This document shows, one piece after another, positions 52,540 to 63,545 of a stretch of DNA of 64,000 nucleotides. Both the position numbers and the translations under genes were made by a program. The stretch is from Acanthacorydalis orientalis (Eukaryota; Arthropoda; Insecta; Megaloptera; Corydalidae), in the NCBI GenBank assembly GCA_034766995.1, contig CM068318.1, positions 4,517,501-4,581,500 on the forward strand, read 5' to 3'. Position 1 is the stretch's first letter. The number at the start of each line of letters is the position of its first letter. The notes below the pieces were generated by a model. It worked only from the letters and a program-made list of their open reading frames with translations. It was not told the DNA's origin and ran no database searches.

Positions 52540-52870
52540 CTACTGACATGGACGGCACGTGTGTACGTTTTAATCCGTCGAAGCTGATGAACACGTCGTG
52601 TAAATTGTTTATGTACGGTATTACTCACCGAGATCGTGAGTCATTGAATCAATTTCTGGGGTGTTTGGGTCTCGCGTGTCCGCCAGTGTCTACAACGAGT
52701 GTGCGTGCGCCGACAATAAACGATATTGCAATTTCGCACGTGCATTTTGAAAATCATAATTGACACGGAATACAAATTTGTGTCCGTAACACGACGTAAT
52801 ACCATTCGTGCAAAAGTTTCAGTTAATCAGTTCTTGTTGTCTATTATAATTGTGCCGCAATGTTTGCGCA
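52540..52870. other. GC-richer block, candidate regulatory element
   Basis: CpG-rich block (CGTGTCCGCCAGTGTC, GTGTGCGTGCGCCGAC). The 71-codon plus frame from 52548 fills most of it (starts MDGTCVRF, contains CLGLACPPVS). It has no recognisable domain and no splice support, so it is not called as a gene, though it would deserve a search. Confidence 0.25.
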
Positions 52871-52914
52871 TAGTCACATGAGATTGTTATAGTTTGTTCT
52901 CTAGTAATTTATGT

Positions 52915-52915
<1 letters not shown>

Positions 52916-52959
<44 letters not shown>
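52916..52959. repeat. (TA)n microsatellite
   Basis: About twenty-two TA units. Confidence 0.92.
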
Positions 52960-52963
<4 letters not shown>

Positions 52964-54152
52964 GCATGTATATAGTTATAAACTAATTTTCTGGCCTTAC
53001 TACATTCTGAAATTAAGCGAGGCTGCGCTCGAAATAAAATAACGTGTTATGCTTTTTGTTGAAAACAAGTATAAGGCAATAAACATCAAAAATTGATCAC
53101 GGTATTCAAGAATAAACCGGTAGCTATTGTACAGCTACTTTGTTTAACAACGAAATACATTTTTAAATAATTATTACACTGTTTATTTTTCATTATGTCC
53201 TATTTTGAAAAACACAATCGGACAGTGTTGTCATACACATGTCATATGCACAACAATACGTTCATATTATTGTTTTTTTTTTGCGAACGCAATTACAATA
53301 GACGTTAATTGGACATGCGGTGGGTTTTTTTTCATTTGAAATGCGGTATCGATGTGTTAAATAGCGGTGTCAGTTTTCTTTGAACTATTCCAAAAATTTG
53401 CATGTTGTGAAATGTTTTAAATTTATATTTCTGTTTTTCACTTTCAGATAAAAACTGTTTCTTTTGAAAAATCTTTTCTAATTTTCTAAATACAATTAGC
53501 TTTAGTCTAGTCACATATCAATCAAATGTTGACTCATATATTTCTGATATTACAATCGATTTTTTAATTCGTGGAACTGAGATGTTCTCTTCGATTCTTC
53601 TTTTAGTTGAGCTTAGAAGGAAAAAATACAAGTGTATGATTTATATTTTATAATATTATTATATTTTATTATATTTTTCAATATTTAATAAAATCTGTTT
53701 AAGATTTTTGAAAATGGCAATTATTTGTTTGATAAGAGGTTTTAGCAGTAGCATAGTTACAATTCTTGGGACCACCGGGCTACTAGGATTCGGTGGGGAC
53801 GTGGAAGCTTCTATATAGCTTTTTCTTTCAAGGGGTTTCAAGGGGTTGCATTACCATAGTCTGATGTTTCTTCTGATAGAAAATGTAAGACCCACATCAA
53901 GCGACATTTTCATTATCAATGTAATCTGATGATTTGTTATATTTTAAGGATTCATTTTATTAACTTTTGAGCTATTCAAATATTTAATGATTTTATATAT
54001 ATTTTTTCTTTATCTTCAAGTAATTGCTGCCATCGTGTCCAGTTTAAGATGATTCGAAACTTATTAAAAATTTAATACAATTTTATTAGCTTAACATAAA
54101 TAATCAAAGTGTTTAGTTGATTGAAACTAATCATATAAATCATTGATTTTTT

Positions 54153-54155
<3 letters not shown>
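52960..54155. other. gene-free stretch
   Basis: AT-rich unique sequence. A small patch near 53755-53840 is GC-richer and contains AAGGGGTTTC/AAGGGGTT in direct repeat. Confidence 0.5.

Positions 54156-54183
<28 letters not shown>
54156..54183. repeat. (TA)n microsatellite
   Basis: About thirteen TA units. Confidence 0.88.
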
Positions 54184-54188
<5 letters not shown>

Positions 54189-56185
54189 ATGTAAAAGAAA
54201 CTATAAGAAAACAAATAACATTCTTAATAATTAAGAACTTAATTATTTTATTTTAATTAACATTCTTAATTATTGATAATTAAAGTGTCCACAATAAAAT
54301 CCGACAGCTAATGCCGTAATTAATTATAAAATTGACGAATGAAGATAGTGTAATTTTCCAATCAAACCATATATGTGAATATATACTTATTGTGAATAAT
54401 TAAAAAGATACGTGCATGTGATTAATTACAGCAAACTGTATTGTTGTAAATATGAATTATTAAAGCTGTGCATTTGAAATAATTACAGTACAACACACTT
54501 TTGTTGCTAATTAACAAATGATTTAAATATAATTTAATTGAGTATTGCAGTCGAGTCACGAGAGATAGAAATATACACGTGTGTATGTACGGAACGTATA
54601 AATGGAATGTAAAATAGAGATTAACCGTCGGAAGAAAATATAAATTCGAATCGTTCGCAGCGCGCACATCCCCGTCCCGTCCGCCACCCCCGAAAAATCT
54701 GTATTCGATCAATTTACATTGTTGCTTTTAATTAAATTATATTGCTTTCGCAGTGATATTGATTTATATGGAAAAAACGGATAAGCAGGAAATATTCGTA
54801 AAATGAATCAATTACACAGCAATATAATTAACTTGTTTATTAATTACTTTGTACGTGACCGGGTCGCACAGCGACTGGCTGAACTTAAATCATTGCGTGG
54901 TGTGAATACTGTTTTTGGCAGTTTGGCTTCTGTGTTTTGCTATTGTGTTTTGTTTGCGTACGGGGGAACTGGAGAATAAAAAATTTTTTTGTTAATAACG
55001 GGACGGAATATTGTTTTCGTCGTGTGAACATTCGCGGCAGGATGGGGCGTCGACGAAAATTTGATATGTCAACGAGATATTAACTTTAAATGAGATACAA
55101 TAAAAGGGGATTATTTTTTTTTCGGACGTACGTTGAGTCCGGTATTAAGGTCATGTCAGGCAAGATGTTTTTTTTTTAAAAAAATTTTTAACGTTCATTT
55201 GACGTGTACGGTGTTTATAGAACGCGCAAATTGAACGATTTCAGTATAAAATAATTATTAAACGTCCGTGATTTGGGAAAAAATTAAAAAATAAATGTAG
55301 CAGCGTATTATGTATTTATTTAAAATTTTAAATATAATTTTTTATTTACATATTTACTTTCCAAATTTGTATTTGTTAATGTTCGTATAACTTTAAATAT
55401 GTCTTAGTTTGACAAAAAAATTTTATTGAAATATTAACAAATCGGTTTTTATTTATTTGGCATCTATTTAACTTTATTATTGGGTCATCTGGTAAGAAAA
55501 CCGTTTTTTTTAAATAAGTTTTGGAATAACGGAACAAATTGACGTTTTAATTTGGATCGAACAGCTAATATTTTTTCTTGTAAATTTTCCTGATCACTGT
55601 TGGATCTCTCACGATAAGACTGAGAAAAATTGCGTACAATTGACTAACGTATGTATCTGATACGTTATTGAAATAATTGCAAAGTATTGCATCATGAATT
55701 TTCACCCATGTAAAAAAACCGCATTACTTATGGGGATGACCAAATACTTGCAATATTAAATCAATTTTTATTTACACACCGAACCACTATACATTGAAAA
55801 ATAAATCACCAATGCCCTGTTCATCAAAGAATTGAATTTATGATCTCCACATTAAAAAATGTAACTAATTAAATTGTGTACACGTTATTTATTCGTCTGA
55901 TATTTTGTAATAATTCACAATTAACGAATAATCGTTACTGCTTGTTAACGCGTATAAGAACGTTAACTAACTAGTTTAACGAAGGGCTCATTAATACAAA
56001 AAACGGGATCTCTACGACCTTGGACCGGATTTAAACGAATATCAAGTTATTCGAAAAATAATCACTTCAATATTTTGAACGGCTCTCGTATATACTTAGA
56101 ACTGTTAATAATCTTTACAAATGAGCAAACATATTTCAAATCTCGTGATATATTTCATGAAAACTGGATTTAATAGTATTGAAGT

Positions 56186-56187
<2 letters not shown>
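54184..56187. other. gene-free stretch
   Basis: Unique sequence. AACATTCTTAAT occurs twice with intervening inverted AATTAAG words at 54218-54270. A GC-richer patch lies at 54640-54700 (CCCCGTCCCGTCCGCC) and a T10A7T5 run at 55168-55189. No gene recognised. Confidence 0.45.

Positions 56188-56240
<53 letters not shown>
56188..56240. repeat. (TA)n(TG)n microsatellite
   Basis: About seventeen TA units followed by nine TG units. Confidence 0.92.
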
Positions 56241-57732
56241 AAACTTGTGTGTTTACCTAAAAGCATCAAATAATTAATTACCATTGACAAATATACACAG
56301 TTATATAAAAACAAATCTAATTGTTAATTAACCATCGAGTTTCGAAGAAGATAATCACATTTCCCAATAATGACTGAAAATAAACTTCTAGGAAACAGAG
56401 AGCTACGAAAGTAATTAATGGGGTGGTATTTTTATCGAGAAAATTAAAACAAAGATTACAACAAAGGATCTAATTTAAGCGTTTGAGGATTTTATTGAAA
56501 ATCGTCTAAAGATTTTCTTCTCTTTAAACTTCTTAAAATGTTTTTTATTTCGTTTATCTATTTTTGATTCACTCACTGGTGGTAAAATTTAAATTCTTTT
56601 CTTTTTATTTTACTATGATTCATGTTTATGATTTTCATTCTTGTTAATTGAACAAAGATTTATTTAATTCTCTGTTAGAAAACGTATTATATGTAATGAA
56701 AAGTGTAATTGTTGACATCTAATTATAATTAGGTACTGACGATTGATCTATTTCTTTTAATGAATTAGATATTTTTCGAATAATCAATGCTTTAAAATAA
56801 AATAACCCTAAAGATGTGTTCACTTACTTGTATTATGAAATTGAAGATATTGAAATATCAAATTAGATAATAATTAAGTATTTAACATTTTTAAGAAAAA
56901 AATAAATGTCGATGTACTAATTAATCTGTGAAAATTTGGATAAAAAAATATTCGAATCCTTTCATTCTGTTATATTTATGCCTATCATTAGTAAAATACT
57001 ACATTAATATTTGAATTAGTTTCAGATTTTAACTCATACTCATTTATTATTTAGATTTAATTTTAAATGCAAATATTGAATAATTTAGAGGCATCTTAAA
57101 AACGTTTTTTTTTATAAATAAACATTTTTTGATAATTTTCTTCTTTTTCTCTTAATATTTGAACTTGCTTTATTTAATATTTACCTATTTTTGAGTGATT
57201 TATATATATATATATATATGAATAAATGTGTTTATATATGTAAAAAAATGTAAATAAATTGACCTTTTATATGCACGTACCTGTCATACGTTCAACTTGA
57301 AATATGTTGTCATTTAACAGCGAACCGAAATAAAGATAAAGGGAATACTTCATACACGTAAAGTGTAAAACATAGTGAAAAATGTAATGTTAAGAAGAAT
57401 GCATTCTGTCGGTAAATCTCGTCGACGTTATATTGGCAAGCCTGAACCGCGTCGTTCTATGAGAAAAACTCTTATATTCGTGATATATGACGTTCAACTC
57501 GTTCCTACACCGAACAACAACTAAAATATTAATCAACATGCCTTAATATGAATTGAATATTCGAATACGGAGATTAGCTATAAGTCTGCAGCAGAAACAC
57601 TATTTGAACAATCCTGTTTGGTTATGTTCGTCGTCACGTTGACATTTATTTAGAATTCTTGGAATTGAAATTAACTCGAATGGAGTATAATTTAATATCC
57701 TGCTTTTAAAATATTTTATACACACATCTACA
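56241..57732. other. gene-free stretch
   Basis: AT-rich unique sequence with about nine TA units at 57201-57218. Nothing recognised. Confidence 0.5.
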
Positions 57733-57770
57733 TGTATATATATATATATATATATATGTGTGCGTATATA
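57733..57770. repeat. (TA)n microsatellite
   Basis: About twelve TA units ending in TGTGTGCG. Confidence 0.88.
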
Positions 57771-57978
57771 ATTTTATAAAGTACAATGTTACAAAGTTAA
57801 AATGTACTTTCTATTAAAAGCTTTTTTAATTACACAAGGCATTAGTTTTTTTTGTTAGAAACGATATGTTTTTAATTTCCAACTCTAATAGTTGTTTTCA
57901 ATGAGAAATTCATTTTAATTAAATGCTTCATTTATTTTTATAACACGTTTATAATTTTTTTATAACAGTCTGACAAGT

Positions 57979-57989
57979 ATGTATGTATG

Positions 57990-58046
<57 letters not shown>
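57979..58046. repeat. (TATG)n(TA)n array abutting a mariner end
   Basis: TATGTATG units pass into about twenty-six TA units that touch the inverted repeat of the mariner derivative. Confidence 0.93.
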
Positions 58047-58050
<4 letters not shown>

Positions 58051-58538
58051 GTGTACACATTAAACCGGTGTCTTTAAATTAAACCAATCATAACTCTGTT
58101 TTCAATTAAAATACTTCCTCGGTGTTTTACGATTTTGAAGTGTTAACATTACTATTTAAAAACTATATATCTTGTCTAAACAGTTGACATAACCTCACAA
58201 ACCAATAGTGAACTCCATGGCTTGTGAAAAGCAGCATATTTTTCGCATTCCAGTTGCTCCAATCTTCGGCAAAGCTCCAAGAATGATTTTTTCAGCTTTA
58301 AGGAAAGATGTTGTACTTTAGAAAACATGCCAAAGTACTTTAAAACAGTAGAATAATTCCGAAAATGTATTACGACTCAATCCTGACATTTTTTTCGACA
58401 AGGGGATTCGTCAATTAGCCGACATTTGGAGCAAAGTCATACAAAATAATGGGGGATGTTTTGAGGATTGAAATGTGTACATCTTTCCGTAAACATTATT
58501 TTTTTTTAAAAAGAGCATCGAATTAATTTTTACACTTT
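58047..58538 (+). mobile_element. mariner internal-deletion derivative, ~490 bp
   Basis: The left end TTAGGTGTACACATTAAACC and right end (reverse complement TAAAGTGTAAAAATTAATTC) match the family of the 987-bp element, in the opposite orientation to it. A plus-strand start region (MACEKQHIF, near 58217) and the C-terminal remnant IRQLADIWSKVIQNNGG (58404-58453) are still readable. The region between AAGCTCCAAGAATGATTTTT (about 58272) and TGTATTACGACTCAATC (about 58366) shows only a short scar where most of the transposase should be. The copy at 23.3 kb has the same scar. Both sides touch (TA)n arrays. Confidence 0.82.
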
Positions 58539-58583
58539 ATATATATATATATATATACACACACACATATATATATATATATC
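58539..58583. repeat. (TA)n(CA)n(TA)n array after mariner
   Basis: TA units, five CA units, then TA again, starting directly at the right end of the mariner derivative. Confidence 0.9.
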
Positions 58584-58753
58584 TCAGAACATGTACTGTT
58601 TTAAATATTCACAGAGGATTATTTGTGTGGCAGTTAGATGTTGGAGTTAAAATAATTTTTATTTAAAATTTAAATATTATCTGACAGGTATCTTCCGTAC
58701 GTTTTCTGAAAAAGTGATACTAGAATGACAGGACGTGAATATCGATGAACTAG

Positions 58754-58755
<2 letters not shown>

Positions 58756-58808
<53 letters not shown>
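58756..58808. repeat. (TA)n microsatellite
   Basis: About twenty-six TA units. Confidence 0.93.
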
Positions 58809-58810
<2 letters not shown>

Positions 58811-59159
58811 ATAAATTATTGTATACCGAATACGTTGATGGCTTGTCCGAATATATTTCTATGTTTTCACATGCTATGCTTATACAGAAATACATATGCA
58901 CGACCGGGTATCCGTGAATGAAAGCTGTAAAATCTAACAGATGTTAGTCGGTGAAACACCATCAATTATTATGAAGCATTGTCAGATACGTCGACAGCTT
59001 AACGCATCGGTAATTAATAAATGGTAATTCTACGCTTCCTCCTGCGTAAAACCAGTTCGAATATCGTTTTTTTTTCTTTCTTTTCCCCGTATACGTTTTA
59101 TTAATATGGATGATGTCTCACTGTCCGTTAATGGTAATAATTAAATTGAATAAATAAAT
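58809..59159. other. gene-free stretch
   Basis: Unique sequence of mixed composition; nothing recognised. Confidence 0.45.
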
Positions 59160-59520
59160 AAGTACGGATACGCTGGAACTAGTCGAGGAAGGTGTAAGTT
59201 CTCATGACGGAAACAGTTTACGGTGTCTCGTCGTGCAAGTTTCAGAATACCGGAACGTTAGTGTCGACTGCATAATGAGAGAAAAATGCCTTAAGTGTAA
59301 ATACAGTGTAGTATCGCTATTACTGTTACTAGTACGTGTAACAATGGGGTTAAGTTGAGTGTCGAGCTTAGCGACAAAACAGCTACATGATAAATCATCT
59401 ACTGTAAGCTTTGTACGGCACGTTGATATTGTACGACTATGACAATGTACTATTAAAGGCTCCATACTGGCTCGAATATAAGCGTTGCCAGACTGCCAGG
59501 TTTGGCATCCAAACATCATC
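59160..59520. other. GC-richer block
   Basis: CpG-moderate block with a 105-codon minus frame (59202-59519) of Ser/Thr/Cys-rich composition and no recognisable domain. It could be a regulatory element or non-coding exon; nothing decides. Confidence 0.25.
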
Positions 59521-59691
59521 CTGACATCATTGTTACTGTGTTGTAGTAATAGTTATAATAAAAGTCGGGTGTATAACAACAGTTTTAAAATACTGAAGCC
59601 TTGTACGCTAGTTTAAATATCCATTCAAAACACTAACGGCCAATGTACATACACATGTGTTCGTTTTTTAGTTATATACATATTATATATA

Positions 59692-59894
59692 TGGTTATTC
59701 AACTTAAAGTTCTACACAAAAGTATTGAAAAAAAACCGCAAAAATACAAAAAAAACATTTCCCATTTAGCATTTCAGTTCAATTATATTTTAGTATTGAA
59801 TTGATTTAAAATACTAAATAAAAAATAATATGACTTTTCTTAACCCTTGCACTCTTTTTTAACACTTCCATGTGGATTCTATATTGAATCACCC
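59692..59894. mobile_element. possible 203-bp MITE
   Basis: The left end reads TGGTTATTCAACTTAAAG and the reverse complement of the right end reads GGGTGATTCAATATAGAATC, similar at about nine of the first twelve positions, with TA next to each end. The inside is AT-rich without coding sequence. It fits a mariner/Tc1-type MITE, but one copy alone is weak evidence. Confidence 0.35.
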
Positions 59895-59906
59895 TACATA
59901 CATGTA

Positions 59907-59927
59907 TATATATATACATATACACAC

Positions 59928-59975
<48 letters not shown>
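59907..59975. repeat. (TA)n/(CA)n microsatellite
   Basis: ATGTATATATATACATATACACACACA then about eighteen TA units. Confidence 0.9.
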
Positions 59976-59979
<4 letters not shown>

Positions 59980-60981
59980 ATGAAAGAGAAATACATTTAT
60001 TGATTTGCAAAAACCAGAGAATATTAATGTAATTCTAATGAATTGCTGTTACATAACAAAGCAATTGAAATGAAAACAAACAATATTTTAAAAGATAAAA
60101 AGCTGTGATTGTAAACGAATACAAGACAAAAATAAAAAAAATATTTTAACACATAGAATTGTTTGTAATATTTAATTTTTATTGATTCGTTCACATTTTC
60201 ATTTATATTATATATCAGTGTGTACAGTAAATACTCGTATAGTATGGTTAACTCGTTTTACGAAAATATCATTTGTAATATCATAGTGAAATATGTGTAA
60301 CTATTTTAAGAGTTTCGAAGTTCAAACGAGATGTATTAGATCATTCCTACAGTACTTTATTGCGTTTTATATTAAAAAGTAACATATTTTTAAATATGTA
60401 CTTTATTTTTATTTAATATATCAATAGATATTACAAAATGTCCATTAAATTACTTTAATAATACCTAAATGTATATGCCTTAAGTCCACAGTGAGATATT
60501 TAACTTTTAAAATTGTTTCACTAATAAGAAATCGTTATCATGTAATTCGAATGAAAAAAAATTGACTACTTAAAGATATCAAGTAATGATTACTAACAGA
60601 ATATCACAATATTTCATCTTAATCGTGATTTTTTCCTATTTCGTTCTCCTTTCATACTTAATACCGTGTTATCAACTCCGCGATATGAGAGATGTCGCAA
60701 TTCTTTGACCGTGTTAATCGAATACGTGTTGTAAAAGTACCGGTTATATCAGAGTTTACTGTATGTAGGAATTTTTATATCTGACGATCAGATGTATCTG
60801 TACTAATTTACAATTTTTGTTATTGTGAACTTCTGATGTAAATGTCGATGATTGAAATGAAAGGAAAATATTTATTTTAATTAATCATCTGTCTAAGATT
60901 TATTCAAATTTAAATTTGTTACCTCATGGATAATAAATTTCAATATAAATTTTCACACAATTGAAACCTGTGTAATATATC
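59976..60981. other. gene-free stretch
   Basis: AT-rich unique sequence; nothing recognised. Confidence 0.5.
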
Positions 60982-61026
60982 AACACACACACACACATTA
61001 TATATATATATATATATATACACATA
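60982..61026. repeat. (CA)n(TA)n microsatellite
   Basis: Seven to eight CA units, then about twelve TA units and ACACATA. Confidence 0.9.
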
Positions 61027-61519
61027 AACAGATTGTACAGTTCGACAACAATATTAATAGCACTGTAATATAATACGACGTGTCTAAACGCACTTTCCGA
61101 AAATCATAAATCAGCACTTTTCTTCGACTACATACCTCACAGAATTAACGTTTTCAATGATTGATAGGTGCAAACTTTCTCTCATACGGGAGTCGATTCT
61201 CCGACTGTTCGCTTATTACAGAAGTCGAACTCGCTAGGTGTATTTTTTTCATAAAACAATCATCCGGAGATTGGTAATTAGATGCCGTGTAGAATCGAAA
61301 GACTAATCGTTCTATTTTATCATACTACGAACTCCCTGTCTAGTTTCTCACTCCCATTAATTAATTAATGTAATAGTATTTGATATGTCATTATCGTACA
61401 TGATCTCGAACTACTGACTAATCGCTAGCAAACACAAGAAATGGAATCGTTTTATTATCAAAGGCGTTTCTAATTTATTATTAATGTCTTTAGGATAGAG
61501 CTTCCTGTATGATGCATCA
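61027..61519. other. gene-free stretch
   Basis: Unique sequence of moderate CpG; nothing recognised. Confidence 0.45.
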
Positions 61520-61527
61520 ATACATAC

Positions 61528-61595
<68 letters not shown>

Positions 61596-61597
61596 GA
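61520..61597. repeat. (CATA)n(TA)n microsatellite
   Basis: Five or six CATA units followed by about twenty-four TA units and GTATATATG. Confidence 0.93.
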
Positions 61598-62660
61598 TAT
61601 CAAGAACAGAGAAGAGCTTTCTCACAGCTATTTAAAATGACAAACGTATCTTCGTCGAAACACCTACGGCTGGAACACACAAGTCAATCATCCGCTGACA
61701 TGTTCAAAGCCATAGCCTCGAGACGAAATTAGTTCAAAGTTAAATTCGTACAACTGTTAGATTTTTCCTGCAGAATTCTCACGTGGTTTTAAACAACGCG
61801 ATGAACGTCAATGTCAAATCTAAATATTTCTCGCCGCGTTTCCGTACGCGAATGTCGAAAATTCGTTCACAAATTTAATTTTCGTAGAACGCGGAATTTA
61901 AAACATCAGCGGATTTATTATACTACAAATTGTTAAGATACATGCTATATTTTTTTCTGTTCAGTTTAACATTGCGTTTTGATTTTCAATATGTGCGGAA
62001 TGAAATCTAGATAGATTTGAATTCCTTTGATGTTGTTGTAATGTATTTATTCTCCTCTTTTGGATTATACTATTCAATTAAATTATGTTTTTGTTACTCG
62101 TACGTATTGATAAGAATAGATAATAAATAAAAACCATTTTTCATATCATATTAATAGAGTTAGATGGTACTTACATTATTTTTATGTAAGTTTAAAAATG
62201 TATTTAGATTTTTTCTACCACTTCAATTTCAAACTGAATTACTATTTTGTATTTTAATTCTAAAAAATATATTTTTTCAAACTACTACATTCATTAACAT
62301 CTATTTATTGGTTCTCTATATACATTTTTCGTATAGAAAGTTTTTCTTCAATGTATAAAAAAGTGAGTATCTTATTTTAACTTCTCTTGTCTTAATATTG
62401 CTTAGAGAAATGTAAGTGGAAGGATTTTTCTTTCTGTAGGAGACAGATCTTATAGCTAACAGTAAATTTAAGATACTTGTAAGTACATTTAGACATTATA
62501 TCAATGTAGAAAAGCACATTTTGACTGTGGAGTAATTATCAGTGTAATTATTAAACAAAAATAGTAATTCAATGAGTCTTCCTTAAATTCTTGCAATACT
62601 ATTAGAATTTTAAAAACAATATGTTGATAATTGTTTGACTAACTGATTAGAACTCTTATA
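61598..62660. other. gene-free stretch
   Basis: CpG-moderate to about 61880, then AT-rich. The 64-codon frame at 62164 is Phe/Leu-rich and chance-like. Nothing recognised. Confidence 0.45.
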
Positions 62661-63227
62661 CAGAGTTTTCCAATAAGAATACATTTTTTTAATTTGAAAT
62701 AAAATACAGAATTTGTACTGAAATTTCAAGTATGTTTATTGTAAATAATAGTTAGGAATATGCCATTTATAAGTGAAAAATAATATTGTGTAAGTGACCG
62801 CCACGTACTTTCTTACAAGTAACCATTCTTTTATTAAAATTTTCAATAACATCCCTGCACAATTGGGGCTTTCTCTCATCAATTACTGTCCGAATTTCAT
62901 CTTTTAGGTCGGAAATTGTTTTAGGATTATTGGCATACACTTGTCCTTTAACGTGACTCCAAACAAAGTAGTCGAATGGTGTTAAATCGCAGGATCTCGG
63001 TGGCCAATTAATCTCTTTATTTCTGGAAATAAAGCGAACAGGAATTTTCATCCTCAATAAGTCAATAGTTTCACCAGCTGTATGGCTTGTTGTACCGTCC
63101 TGTTGGAACCGAATGTCTTGTAGATAAATATCATCCAATTTTGTAGATAAAAATTGGTTATCATGTTTCGGTATCTTTCTGTGAAATATAACCTCTTAAA
63201 AAATTGCGTCTCTATTGGAAAACCCTT
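62661..63227 (-). mobile_element. DD41D (rosa-like) mariner, ~567 bp, deleted
   Basis: The lower end CAGAGTTTTCCAATA and the reverse complement of the upper end, AAGGGTTTTCCAATA, are inverted repeats, with TA just outside the lower end. Transcription is on the minus strand. Only about 90 bp separate the 5' end from the transposase C-terminal half, so the N-terminal DNA-binding region and first catalytic aspartate are gone. The element is non-autonomous and differs in ends and transposase from the other mariners in the window. Confidence 0.85.
62767..63138 (-). pseudogene. truncated DD41D transposase, C-terminal half
   Basis: A 123-codon open frame is clearly an IS630/Tc1/mariner-superfamily transposase. 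It has FQQDG (second catalytic Asp at residue 14) followed by HTAGETIDLL, then NWPPRSCDLTPFDYFVW, in which the Asp of PFD is residue 56. The 41 residues between the two give the DD41D spacing reported for the rosa group. VKGQVYANNP, a helical region and the C-terminal RGGHLHNIIFH are typical. The frame is intact to its stop, but the ATG at 63138 lies inside the ancestral domain; the first aspartate and the DNA-binding region are absent. It cannot be an active transposase alone. Confidence 0.88.
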
Positions 63228-63473
63228 CATAAAAAATTACAGTTAATAGATCTATAAAAATAAAAGTTTTATTAAGCAGAATAATACGAATTTCGTTCAT
63301 AAACTGTTTAAATTGTTCCAGAAAATATGATAGTGCCTCAACATTTTAACAAAAGGCAGAGTAAATTCATTTTATTTCTCATAACGTTATAAAAATCTTC
63401 AACATTATTTATTTAGATTTTATTAAATATTTAAACTAGATTCAGTTATAAAGTTACTAAAAATATAAAACAG

Positions 63474-63476
<3 letters not shown>
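63228..63476. other. gene-free stretch
   Basis: AT-rich unique sequence; nothing recognised. Confidence 0.5.

Positions 63477-63541
<65 letters not shown>
63477..63541. repeat. (TA)n microsatellite
   Basis: About thirty-two pure TA units. Confidence 0.93.
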
Positions 63542-63545
<4 letters not shown>

